Shown: positions 34,503 to 42,105 of the stretch, one piece after another | How positions within the stretch are numbered: position 1 is the stretch's first letter | Layout: each line of letters opens with the position of its first letter | Assembly: GCF_000011385.1 (NCBI RefSeq) | Contig: NC_005125.1 | Location: 496,001 to 560,000 of the forward strand | Source of the DNA: Gloeobacter violaceus PCC 7421 | GTDB taxonomy: Bacteria > Cyanobacteriota > Cyanobacteriia > Gloeobacterales > Gloeobacteraceae | Reading direction: 5' to 3' | DNA: 64,000 bases | Position numbers and translations under genes: made by a program | The notes under the pieces: generated by a model | Databases searched by the model: none | Seen by the model: the letters and a program-made list of their open reading frames with translations, nothing else | Told to the model about the DNA's origin: nothing

Positions 34503-35702
34503 CTATTCGCTTCTCAAAGCGACGATCGGGTCGAGCCGGGCAGCGCGGCGGGCCGGGAAGACTCCAAAAAACAAGCCCGTCGCCACCGAGACCCCGAGAG
34601 CAAGCACCACCGACCAGGGGGTGATCTCGGGCTTAAAAGGCGAGAACTGGCCGACGGCCACCGCCGCCGCCAGACCCCAGGCCATGCCGAGAAGACCGCC
34701 CAGCACCGAAAGCAGCACCGCCTCGGTGACAAACTGGGCGAGGATCACTTCTTCGCTGGCGCCGAGGGCTTTTCTGAGGCCAATCTCGCGGGTGCGCTCG
34801 GTCACCGAAACGAGCATGATGTTCATAATCCCGATGCCGCTCACCACCAGCGAGATGGCCGCCGTGAGCCCCAGCACCACCGTCACCCCGAGGGCGATGT
34901 TGTTGAACAGATCGAGCGTCTCCTGGATGTTGCCGATCAAAAAATCGTCTTTGTCGGTGACGTTGTGGCGCAAGCGGAGCAGGTTTTTGAGCTCGAAGGT
35001 GACTTGGTCGATGGTCGAGTCGGCCTTGGTCGCCGCCAGAAAGCCGCCCACTTTTTTACCGAAGGGCGAATCGCTTGCAATCAGACTCTCCAGCGCCAGG
35101 GGTAACGGCACCAGCACCCCGCGATCCACATCGATCCAGCCGCCGAAACTCGGGCGGGTGACGCCCACGACGGTGAGCTGGCGATTGTTGACGACGATCG
35201 TCTTGCCGATCGGATCTTCAAAGCTAAAGAGCTTCTTGGCGAGGGTCTCGCCTAGGATGGCCACCCGGGCACGGCTTTCGACCTCACCCAGGCTGAAGAA
35301 GCGGCCTTTAGAGTAACCGAGGCGCGTAACGCGCTCTAGATTGGGGGGTACTCCGGTCAACTGCGCCTGGGACTTGCGCGATCCCCAGGAGACCGAGGCG
35401 TTGCCCAGAGCCAGTGGCGCCACCGCTTCCACCGCGGGCGCCTGGGTGCGCACCGCCTCGACATCGGCGAGGGTGAGGGGGCGACGGCCCTTAGTGCGCG
35501 GACCACCGTCGTAGACCCCCACGACATTGGTACCCAGTCCTCGAAACTGATCTTTGACGAAGTTCTGAGCCCCCACCCCGAGGGCGATCACCAGGATCAC
35601 CGCCCCGACGCCGATAATCAGGCCCACCATCGTCAGAATGGTCCGCAGTCGGCTGGCCCAGAGGGTCGCGGCGGCCAGTTTGAGATTCTCGTACCAGTCC
35701 AA
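34503..35702 (-). CDS. MacB-like ABC transporter permease (first copy)
   Basis: A 399-residue permease with the same layout as the next gene: N-terminal span, large periplasmic domain, and three C-terminal spans, with TERTREIGLRKALGA and GVFPARRAARLDPIVALRSE matching nearly residue for residue. It seems to start at a TTG (35702), since GGAG lies eight bases before it and the protein start MDWYENLKLAAATLW parallels the paralogue. It follows the fusion-protein gene by 29 bases. The export substrate is unknown. Confidence 0.9.
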   Translation of the reverse strand: MDWYENLKLAAATLWASRLRTILTMVGLIIGVGAVILVIALGVGAQNFVKDQFRGLGTNVVGVYDGGPRTKGRRPLTLADVEAVRTQAPAVEAVAPLALGNASVSWGSRKSQAQLTGVPPNLERVTRLGYSKGRFFSLGEVESRARVAILGETLAKKLFSFEDPIGKTIVVNNRQLTVVGVTRPSFGGWIDVDRGVLVPLPLALESLIASDSPFGKKVGGFLAATKADSTIDQVTFELKNLLRLRHNVTDKDDFLIGNIQETLDLFNNIALGVTVVLGLTAAISLVVSGIGIMNIMLVSVTERTREIGLRKALGASEEVILAQFVTEAVLLSVLGGLLGMAWGLAAAVAVGQFSPFKPEITPWSVVLALGVSVATGLFFGVFPARRAARLDPIVALRSE

Positions 35703-35731
35703 GGCCGGATCTCCGAGTAGTGCGGGAGAGC

Positions 35732-37042
35732 TTATCTAAAGTCGTTGCTCTTGCCCAGGACTTCCTCGATGTTGACATCGGGAGGCAACTTGGCAAAGAG
35801 TTTCTCGCCATCGCTCAGGCCGCTCAGGATCTGGGTTTTGTCCCCCAGGCTCACACCGGTACCCACCTCGCGGTAGGTCGGGCCTTTTTTGGCGTCGGGG
35901 ACCAGCACACCGGTTTTGCCGTCGCGGGTGATCAGTGCCGTCGTCGGCACCACCAGCACGCCGTTCACCCGGCCCGCGACGAAGTTGACCGTCACATTCA
36001 GGCGCGACTTGAGGGTGCGGGCCGCTTCGTCATCCAGGCGCACGCGCACCTGAAACTGGGTGATGCCGCTTTCGGTGACCGCCTCGGGGGCCACCAGCCG
36101 CACGGTGCCCTTGAAGACGGTGCCCGGGTAGGCCGAGGTGGTGATTTGCACCGGCTGGCCCACCTTGATGCGGGCGATGTCCGACTCGGCCACGGTGGCG
36201 AGCACCTCCAGCCGATCAATCAGCAGCAAGATCGAACTGGAGTTGGCCGAATCGCCCGAGGTGTTGACCGTTGGCGAGACGAACGCCCCCGGCTGGGCAT
36301 AGCGCTGGGAGATGATACCCGAGAAGGGTGCGCGGATGGTCAGATCCGCGAGGCGCGTCCGGTTGTTGCGGTAGGTCGCCTCGGCCTGGTCGAGCCGGGC
36401 CTTGGCTGCGAGCACCTGTTCGTTGCGGGTGCCGGCTTTGTAGAGACTGAATTTTTCCTGGGCCGCCTTGAGGGCGTCCTGGGCGCGGGAGAATTCCAGG
36501 CGGCGGTTGATCACCTGGGTCTCGGCGATCGCCCGCTCGGTGAAAAGCCGCTCCTCGCGCACCAGGTTGTTGCCGGCGATGTCGACGTTGGCCTGGGCGG
36601 CGCGCAGATCCGCGCGCACCTGGTCGATCTCCTGGGGCCGAAAACCGTTGCGCGCCTCCTGGTACTGCGCCGCGGCCAGATCGCGCGCCGCTTTGGCCGC
36701 CGCCACTTCGCTGACGATTCGACTGGCATCCATCTGGGCGAGCACTTGTCCCTCGCGGACCGCGTCGCCTTGATCGACGTAGAGCTTCGTCAACAAGCCC
36801 GCCTCCTTGGGGCCGACGTTGACCTTGCGGTTGGGAGCCACCTGGCCCGCGGAGGTGATGCGCACGTCGGTGCTGATGCGCTCCGCGGCGGTCAAAAATT
36901 TCTCGAACTTGGCTGCCGGATCGGGTCGGGGAATGGCAAACGTAAAGATCGCCACCGCTACCCCGACCACACCAACGCCCACAAGCAACCAGCGCCACAG
37001 CGCCGGCCATTTGAACTCAGCGTTCAGCTGGGATGTCGCCAT
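35732..37042 (-). CDS. MacA-like HlyD-family periplasmic adaptor
   Basis: A 436-residue membrane fusion protein. An N-terminal span (LWRWLLVGVGVVGVAVAIFTFAI) anchors it. A lipoyl half-motif (GLLTKLYVDQGDAVREGQVLAQMD), a long helical hairpin rich in Ala, Gln and Glu, and a second half-motif (LTIRAPFSGIISQRYAQPGAFV) follow. A beta-barrel and membrane-proximal domain complete it. It starts the four-gene exporter operon and should connect the two permeases to an outer-membrane channel. No TolC gene is present in the window. Confidence 0.9.
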   Translation of the reverse strand: MATSQLNAEFKWPALWRWLLVGVGVVGVAVAIFTFAIPRPDPAAKFEKFLTAAERISTDVRITSAGQVAPNRKVNVGPKEAGLLTKLYVDQGDAVREGQVLAQMDASRIVSEVAAAKAARDLAAAQYQEARNGFRPQEIDQVRADLRAAQANVDIAGNNLVREERLFTERAIAETQVINRRLEFSRAQDALKAAQEKFSLYKAGTRNEQVLAAKARLDQAEATYRNNRTRLADLTIRAPFSGIISQRYAQPGAFVSPTVNTSGDSANSSSILLLIDRLEVLATVAESDIARIKVGQPVQITTSAYPGTVFKGTVRLVAPEAVTESGITQFQVRVRLDDEAARTLKSRLNVTVNFVAGRVNGVLVVPTTALITRDGKTGVLVPDAKKGPTYREVGTGVSLGDKTQILSGLSDGEKLFAKLPPDVNIEEVLGKSNDFR

Positions 37043-37243
37043 TCTGGTCTTCTCCCACTCGTTGCCACCATAGCCAGGCTAACAGGCGCCCGGCAGGCGC
37101 TGCTAGCGATAATCCCGGTCCTCTCCAACCAGTGAACAAAAAGTGGACACTATTTGAACTGGCTTCTCAAGGCCCATCCAGCGTACACCTAGACGAGCAA
37201 CTCCGCTCAACCCCCGCCGGATCTACATCCTGGCCCAGTCAAA

Positions 37244-37271
37244 CGCGCGGGAGTCCCACGACTCCCGCGCG
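37244..37271 (-). terminator. Strong hairpin between the methyltransferase gene and the exporter operon
   Basis: Perfect 12-base arms (CGCGCGGGAGTC and GACTCCCGCGCG) surround a CCAC loop. On the minus strand it follows the methyltransferase stop by about 80 bases, and only three T residues follow the stem. It may be a weak terminator for that gene or a leader hairpin. The rest of the 307-bp spacer (37043-37349) shows no gene. Confidence 0.45.
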
Positions 37272-37349
37272 CGAAACGTCCAATGACCTGCCTGGAACGC
37301 GTCAGAAAATGTAACAATTCCCGACTCATAAGAACTGATGCAAACACAC

Positions 37350-38222
37350 TCAAGGCTTGGTGAACTTGAGGGTCATCCGGTCGCTCTCCCCGATGGCCAG
37401 GTATTTTTCGCGGTCCTTCTCGCCCTGGCTGAGGGTGGGCGGCAAGGTCCAGACGCCGCCGACGTGGTCGCGGGTGTCCCTGGGGTTGGCATTGATCTCG
37501 GACTTGGAGGTCAGCTTGAAACCGGCGGCTTCGATCTTTTTGATCACATAGTCTTCGGGCATATAGCCGGTCTTGATGCTTTCAGCGACGCTCACCCCCG
37601 GCCGGGCACGGTGCTCCTCGACGCCGAAGGTGCCGCCTTTTTTGAGCACTTTGAAGGCGGCAGCGTAGACTTTATCCTCGTAGCCCGCCGCCGCCCAGTT
37701 GTGGATGTTGCGGAAGGTGAGCACCAGGTCCGCCGAGTTGTCGGGGCCGAGGGTGAGGCTGTCGGGGGGAGCGATGAGGACTGTCTGCACTTTGCCGTAG
37801 GTCTTGGGGTCGGAGGCGAGTCTTTCGTTGAGGGCACGGGCGCCGCGGGTCATGCCCGACTCTTTGGGGCCGTTGGCATCGAAGGTGCTCACCACCAGCT
37901 TGCCGCGCTCGGCGACCACCGGGGCGAGGAGCGTCGTGTACCAGCCGCCGCCGGGCCACAATTCGACCACGGTCATCTCCGGGCGCAGCCCAAAAAACGT
38001 GAGTGTCTCCAGGGGATGGCGATAGGCGTCGCGGGCGCGCTGCTGCTCGGTGCGTACGGGGTTTGCCATCGCTGAGCGGATCTGTTGCTCGATGGCGGCG
38101 GTTGCCACCTGCTCGGCGCCCACCGCCGCCGGGCGATAGACGGCAAGCCCGGCGGCACCGGTGACCAGCAGCGCGCCGGCCACGAGGCCGGGCCACAACG
38201 GACGGAACCTAATATCGGCCAT
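37350..38222 (-). CDS. Exported-type class I SAM-dependent methyltransferase
   Basis: A 290-residue protein from the ATG at 38222. An N-terminal hydrophobic segment (LVAGALLVTGAAGLAVY) looks like a membrane anchor or signal. A methyltransferase of the COG4798 type follows: PEMTVVELWPGGGWYTTLLAPVV for AdoMet binding, LVLTFRNIHNW at the fourth strand, and AFKVLKKGGTFGVEEHRARPG at the fifth. The W-P-G-G-G-W-Y motif is characteristic of this group. A predicted signal on an AdoMet-dependent enzyme is odd, since AdoMet is cytoplasmic, so the segment may simply anchor it. Substrate unknown. Confidence 0.82.
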   Translation of the reverse strand: MADIRFRPLWPGLVAGALLVTGAAGLAVYRPAAVGAEQVATAAIEQQIRSAMANPVRTEQQRARDAYRHPLETLTFFGLRPEMTVVELWPGGGWYTTLLAPVVAERGKLVVSTFDANGPKESGMTRGARALNERLASDPKTYGKVQTVLIAPPDSLTLGPDNSADLVLTFRNIHNWAAAGYEDKVYAAAFKVLKKGGTFGVEEHRARPGVSVAESIKTGYMPEDYVIKKIEAAGFKLTSKSEINANPRDTRDHVGGVWTLPPTLSQGEKDREKYLAIGESDRMTLKFTKP

Positions 38223-38379
38223 GGAAAAAAATCCTGTGGTGTATGTCCGCTTCTTCAAGAAGAAATTATACCGAACGCGGTTCCCGCCGCGGTCGCTCCT
38301 GCGGGTGGACGATAGAGTTGACAAGCTTGTAACATATTCGTAGTATGAGCAGAATGTCTTCTTTCGGAACCTCGCCCGA

Positions 38380-39561
38380 GTGAGCAGTAACGCGAACAAC
38401 CCGCTGGCGAAGGGTTTGCTCGGGGCCGGCTGGCGTCCACTGGGCCGCTCGCTGGACTGGGAGTACCTGGGGCATCTGGCCCTGCGCGATACCTGGAAGC
38501 TCAGCCAGAAGACCCTCGATATCGCAAGCGATCTGGCCGATGCCCTCAGCCGCCGCGAGCATCCCTGGTGGGCTAACCTGCTGAATGCGTTCTCCGAGAA
38601 CATGCAGTACGAATTGGACGAATATTGGGACTACATCACGCCGGAGCCCGCCGCGCCCGACTACCGCTTCAAAGACACTCTGAGCATCGATCGGCCGGTG
38701 GTGCAGGCGGTGGGCCGCGATAGCATTCCGATCGACTATGTGCTCAATCGGCTGCAGGAGACGGTTATTCTGCGCATTCTCGCTTTGCTGGGCCGCCCCG
38801 ATTCGATCACCCAGTACTATCTCGATCGCCACTTCGAGTTTCCGGTAGAGCAATTTGTCGACTGGGACCGGATGTTGGTGCCGGGGACGCTGTTTGCCTA
38901 CTGGAGCGCGCACCAGGTGTGGCTCAAAATTTGCCTCTCGCAGCAGCAGGGCAAGCAGCAGTACAGCCTCATCGCCATCGAGCTTTTGCCGCTGATCAAC
39001 AAGACCGCCTACAACCTGGCGGTGATGCTGAGCGGTTATCAGAGCCGCATCGGCCAGCTGGCCAGCCCCTATGCGATCCGCTCGTTTCCGCAGGAGGTAC
39101 AGGCGTTTACCGACGCGGTGCAGCAGGCGGTGTTGGACGGGGATCATCTGGCGGTGCTGGTGCACGGCGAACCCGGGACCGGCAAAACCGCCTGGGCGCA
39201 GGCGGTGTCCAAAGAAATTCTGCAGCCGCTCGGGTTTGTGACGTTTATCCTCGATCACGACGCGGTCGAAAACTTCGCTCCGCCCGCCTATCTGGAGCGC
39301 GTCTGCCTGATTGTCAACGAAGCGGACAACCTCGCCCAGAACCGTGCGAGCGAAGTCGCCCAGGCCAGCGGCAAGACCGAACACATCCTGGGTTTGCTCG
39401 ACGGCACGCTCTACAGGAGTGTCATCGACGAGTCGGGTCTGCACGCCCAGCAGAAGCTGGTGGTCATCCTCACCTGCAACACCACCGAGCGCCTCGACCC
39501 GGCGGTGCTGCGCAAGGGGCGCATCGATCTCATCTCGCAATTTACCTATCGCTTTGTGTGA
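38380..39561 (+). CDS. AAA-family ATPase
   Basis: A 393-residue protein. The N-terminal 240 residues are helical and not assigned. The C-terminal third is an AAA core with Walker A GEPGTGKTA at about residues 263-271, Walker B-like VCLIVNEAD (the Asp replaced by Asn, followed by Glu-Ala-Asp), and sensor-1 LVVILTCNTTERLDPAVLRKGRID, the usual end of BCS1/FtsH-like AAA domains with the arginine finger. It starts at a GTG, since no in-frame ATG precedes it. Its stop overlaps the start of the MATE gene by four bases, so the two are coupled; a functional link is unknown. Confidence 0.8.
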   Translation: MSSNANNPLAKGLLGAGWRPLGRSLDWEYLGHLALRDTWKLSQKTLDIASDLADALSRREHPWWANLLNAFSENMQYELDEYWDYITPEPAAPDYRFKDTLSIDRPVVQAVGRDSIPIDYVLNRLQETVILRILALLGRPDSITQYYLDRHFEFPVEQFVDWDRMLVPGTLFAYWSAHQVWLKICLSQQQGKQQYSLIAIELLPLINKTAYNLAVMLSGYQSRIGQLASPYAIRSFPQEVQAFTDAVQQAVLDGDHLAVLVHGEPGTGKTAWAQAVSKEILQPLGFVTFILDHDAVENFAPPAYLERVCLIVNEADNLAQNRASEVAQASGKTEHILGLLDGTLYRSVIDESGLHAQQKLVVILTCNTTERLDPAVLRKGRIDLISQFTYRFV

Positions 39562-40880
39562 GCACCCAACCCGTTCCTGCCGCCCCGCCGCTGGTCGGCC
39601 GCTTCTGGCGGTTGTCCGTCGTCAATGTCCTCTCCAACCTGATGGTGCCCCTGGCGGGGCTGATCAGCACGGCTTTTCTGGGGCACCTCCCGCAGGTGAG
39701 TTCCCTGGCGGGGGTGGCCCTGGCCACGGTGCTGTTCAACTACATCTACTGGACCTTCGGCTTTTTGCGCATGGGCACCACGGGGCTCACCGCCCAGGCG
39801 GCCGGGCAGGGCGACCACGACCGGGTGTTGCTGGTGGCGGTGCGGCACTGGCTGCTGGCGCTCGCTTTGGGGATCGCCATCGTGCTGTTGCAGGCCCCCC
39901 TGCGCACGGTGGGTTTTGCTCTCCTGAGCGCCGCTCCGGACGTTAAAGAGGCTGCCTATCGCTTCTACGACGCGCTCATCTGGGGCGCACCCGCAACCCT
40001 CATCAACTTTGTGCTGGTCGGCTGGTTTCTGGGGCGCGAACAGAGCGGCCGGGTGCTGGTGCTCACGGCGATTACCGCCTTTGCGAACGTCGCGCTCGAT
40101 TATTTGTTTATCGTGCAATGGGGCTGGCAGAGCGCCGGGGCCGGAGCCGCCACCGCCATAAGCCAGTACCTCGCCCTGGCGGCGGGCCTGGCCTTCGTGG
40201 CCGTCGAAGTCCGACCGGGGGCAGTAGCCAAGGTGGCGCACCGGATTTTTGATCTGGTCGAGCTGCAGGCCATCTTTTCGCTCAACCGCGATCTGGTGGT
40301 GCGCACGTTCGTGCTGGTGACGATCCTCGGAACTTTCACCAACCTGGGCGCGGCGATGGGAACCGATGTACTCGCCGCCAATGCCGTGCTGATGCAGGTG
40401 GTGTCGCTCGCCGCCTATTTTATCGACGGGGTGGCCTTTGCCACCGAGAGCCTGGCGGGCTACTTCAAAGGTGGGGGCAACTTCCGGCAACTGCGCTCAC
40501 TGCTCTATCTGGCAGGCGCGGTAAGCTTTACTTTGGGCGTAGCTTTTGCCCTGGTGTTCATTGCCTTTCCCGGGCCGCTGTTCGGCCTGCTCACCGACCG
40601 CGCGGAGCTGATCGAACGGCTTGCCCGCCATGCCATCTGGCTGTTGCCGGTGCTCGCGGTCGGTTCGCTCACCTGGATGCTGGACGGCTACTTTCTGGGC
40701 CTCACCGAAAGCAAAATCCTGCGCACCTCGGCCATCGGAGCCGCCGTGGGCTTTGTGCCCCTCGCCGCGCTTGCCTGGCAGCAGCAGTCGGAGCCATTGT
40801 TGTGGCTGGCCGTCACCACCTATATGGTCGGCCGTCTGATCCCGCTCACTTTGCGGGTGGGAACGGTGGGCGATCGGTAG
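39558..40880 (+). CDS. MATE-family efflux transporter
   Basis: A 440-residue transporter with about twelve membrane spans in the DinF-like branch of the MATE family: FWRLSVVNVLSNLMVPLAGLISTAFLGHL at the N-terminus, FGFLRMGTTGLTAQAAGQGD after span 2, and VDGVAFATESLAGYF-like IDGVAFATESLAGYFKG in the second half. It should export cationic or amphipathic compounds using a Na+ or H+ gradient. It starts at a GTG sharing four bases (GTGA) with the AAA gene stop, so it depends on translation of that gene. Confidence 0.88.
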   Translation: MSTQPVPAAPPLVGRFWRLSVVNVLSNLMVPLAGLISTAFLGHLPQVSSLAGVALATVLFNYIYWTFGFLRMGTTGLTAQAAGQGDHDRVLLVAVRHWLLALALGIAIVLLQAPLRTVGFALLSAAPDVKEAAYRFYDALIWGAPATLINFVLVGWFLGREQSGRVLVLTAITAFANVALDYLFIVQWGWQSAGAGAATAISQYLALAAGLAFVAVEVRPGAVAKVAHRIFDLVELQAIFSLNRDLVVRTFVLVTILGTFTNLGAAMGTDVLAANAVLMQVVSLAAYFIDGVAFATESLAGYFKGGGNFRQLRSLLYLAGAVSFTLGVAFALVFIAFPGPLFGLLTDRAELIERLARHAIWLLPVLAVGSLTWMLDGYFLGLTESKILRTSAIGAAVGFVPLAALAWQQQSEPLLWLAVTTYMVGRLIPLTLRVGTVGDR

Positions 40881-40895
40881 GTCCGCAGGCTTGGC

Positions 40896-41084
40896 TCAGG
40901 AAGCGATCGCTTCAGCCACTACCCGGACTTTCGAGTCGATGCAGTCGCGGGCGTGATCCACGGCCGCCTCTTCGTTTGCGAAACAGAAGCAGCTCGGGTG
41001 GACCCGGCCGTTGGGATCGATGCAATCAACTGCTATACCATTCCACTCCTCTCGAATGAGAATCTCCCAGCCTTTGTAGTCCAT
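40896..41084 (-). CDS. Small hypothetical protein
   Basis: A 62-residue acidic protein starting MDYKGWEILIREEWNGIAVDC. It reads as a compact domain of two strands, a helix (NEEAAVDHARDCIDSK) and a final strand. Similar small proteins of the 'kgW.I.i' type are common in cyanobacteria, but no function is known to me. The frame is open upstream to 41186, but the ATG at 41084 fits the domain start. Confidence 0.6.
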   Translation of the reverse strand: MDYKGWEILIREEWNGIAVDCIDPNGRVHPSCFCFANEEAAVDHARDCIDSKVRVVAEAIAS

Positions 41085-41210
41085 GGTTCGACACCAGAGA
41101 GGTCCATATCCAGAATAGACCCAGGCAGATTTCTGTCGATACGACCATCGTCGTATGCCTTTCGGAGTGCCGCCCGGTCTCGGCACCTTGAGCGCACGCA
41201 GGCGCGGTAC

Positions 41211-41912
41211 CTAGCGGCTTGCGCCGCTACCTGCCAACCGCCGCTCGTGCTGGGTGCGGTTGAGGGCGAGCGCCTCCTGGGGCAGTTCGTAATCGATGGG
41301 TAGCCGCATGTCCCACTGGGCGGAGCCGAGCAGGGCAAGACAACCCGACAGGACTCCCCCGGCAATCAGAAACTGCCACTCTGCCAACAGCAGGGCCGCG
41401 GCGGCGGCAGCCAAATGAACCGCTCCTGCCATCAGCAGGGCTCGAGAGCGCAGCGCAAATCCGCTCATCCCGTAGCCGACGGCGCTGAGCACCAGCCACA
41501 GCACCCCGAGGTGCACCATCACCTCCGCCCAACCCACGGCGATGCTGAAGTCGGTGAGCACCAAGCCGAACAGCATCAAGCCACCCCAACCCAGCACCAG
41601 GGAGGTGGCCCGTTCGACTTTGGCCCAAAACCACGTGCACACCCCCATCCAGGTGGTGGCGGCCAGGCTCAACAACGTCCATCCCACCGCCTGCACGTTC
41701 CAGTCGATGGGTACGAACTGCGCAGTGGCGAAGATGAGCGCGCAGACCAGCCCCCACCCCCAAAACACCTGGTCGAGGCGGGTAAACACAGTGCTGATCA
41801 GCGCCCGGCGGCCGATCTGCCAGCGGATCTTCAAAAGCCCCCGCTGATCCTGAACGTCAAGTTCATGCTGCTTGCGACGGAGGACCGGCTCGGAGAAGTT
41901 GAAGAACGTCAT
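41211..41912 (-). CDS. Hypothetical multi-span membrane protein
   Basis: A 233-residue protein with a soluble N-terminus of about 45 residues and then six hydrophobic spans (around FWGWGLVCALIFATAQFV, GWTLLSLAATTWMGVCTW, LVLGWGGLMLFGLVLTDF, VMVHLGVLWLVLSAVGYG, LMAGAVHLAAAAAALLLA and FLIAGGVLSGCLALLGSA). The C-terminus is a short charged tail. I do not recognise the family. Good reading-frame bias and an ATG at 41912 support it as a real gene. It is divergent from the secreted nuclease gene. Confidence 0.7.
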   Translation of the reverse strand: MTFFNFSEPVLRRKQHELDVQDQRGLLKIRWQIGRRALISTVFTRLDQVFWGWGLVCALIFATAQFVPIDWNVQAVGWTLLSLAATTWMGVCTWFWAKVERATSLVLGWGGLMLFGLVLTDFSIAVGWAEVMVHLGVLWLVLSAVGYGMSGFALRSRALLMAGAVHLAAAAAALLLAEWQFLIAGGVLSGCLALLGSAQWDMRLPIDYELPQEALALNRTQHERRLAGSGASR

Positions 41913-42105
41913 CTACCTTCTGGAGTAACTACTGCCTGTATCTTAACAAAACGAAATCTAAATTCGGTTACTTACTTTACAAGTGCACTTGGAGGCGGCA
42001 CGCAGGGTCCGTGTTTGGAGCAATACACGCAAAGCGCAGGCAGGGGCGGTACCGTTCTGGGTGGTCTTGCCCCGGGTAATGCGGGGCCTGCTTTGGAGAG
42101 ACGCT

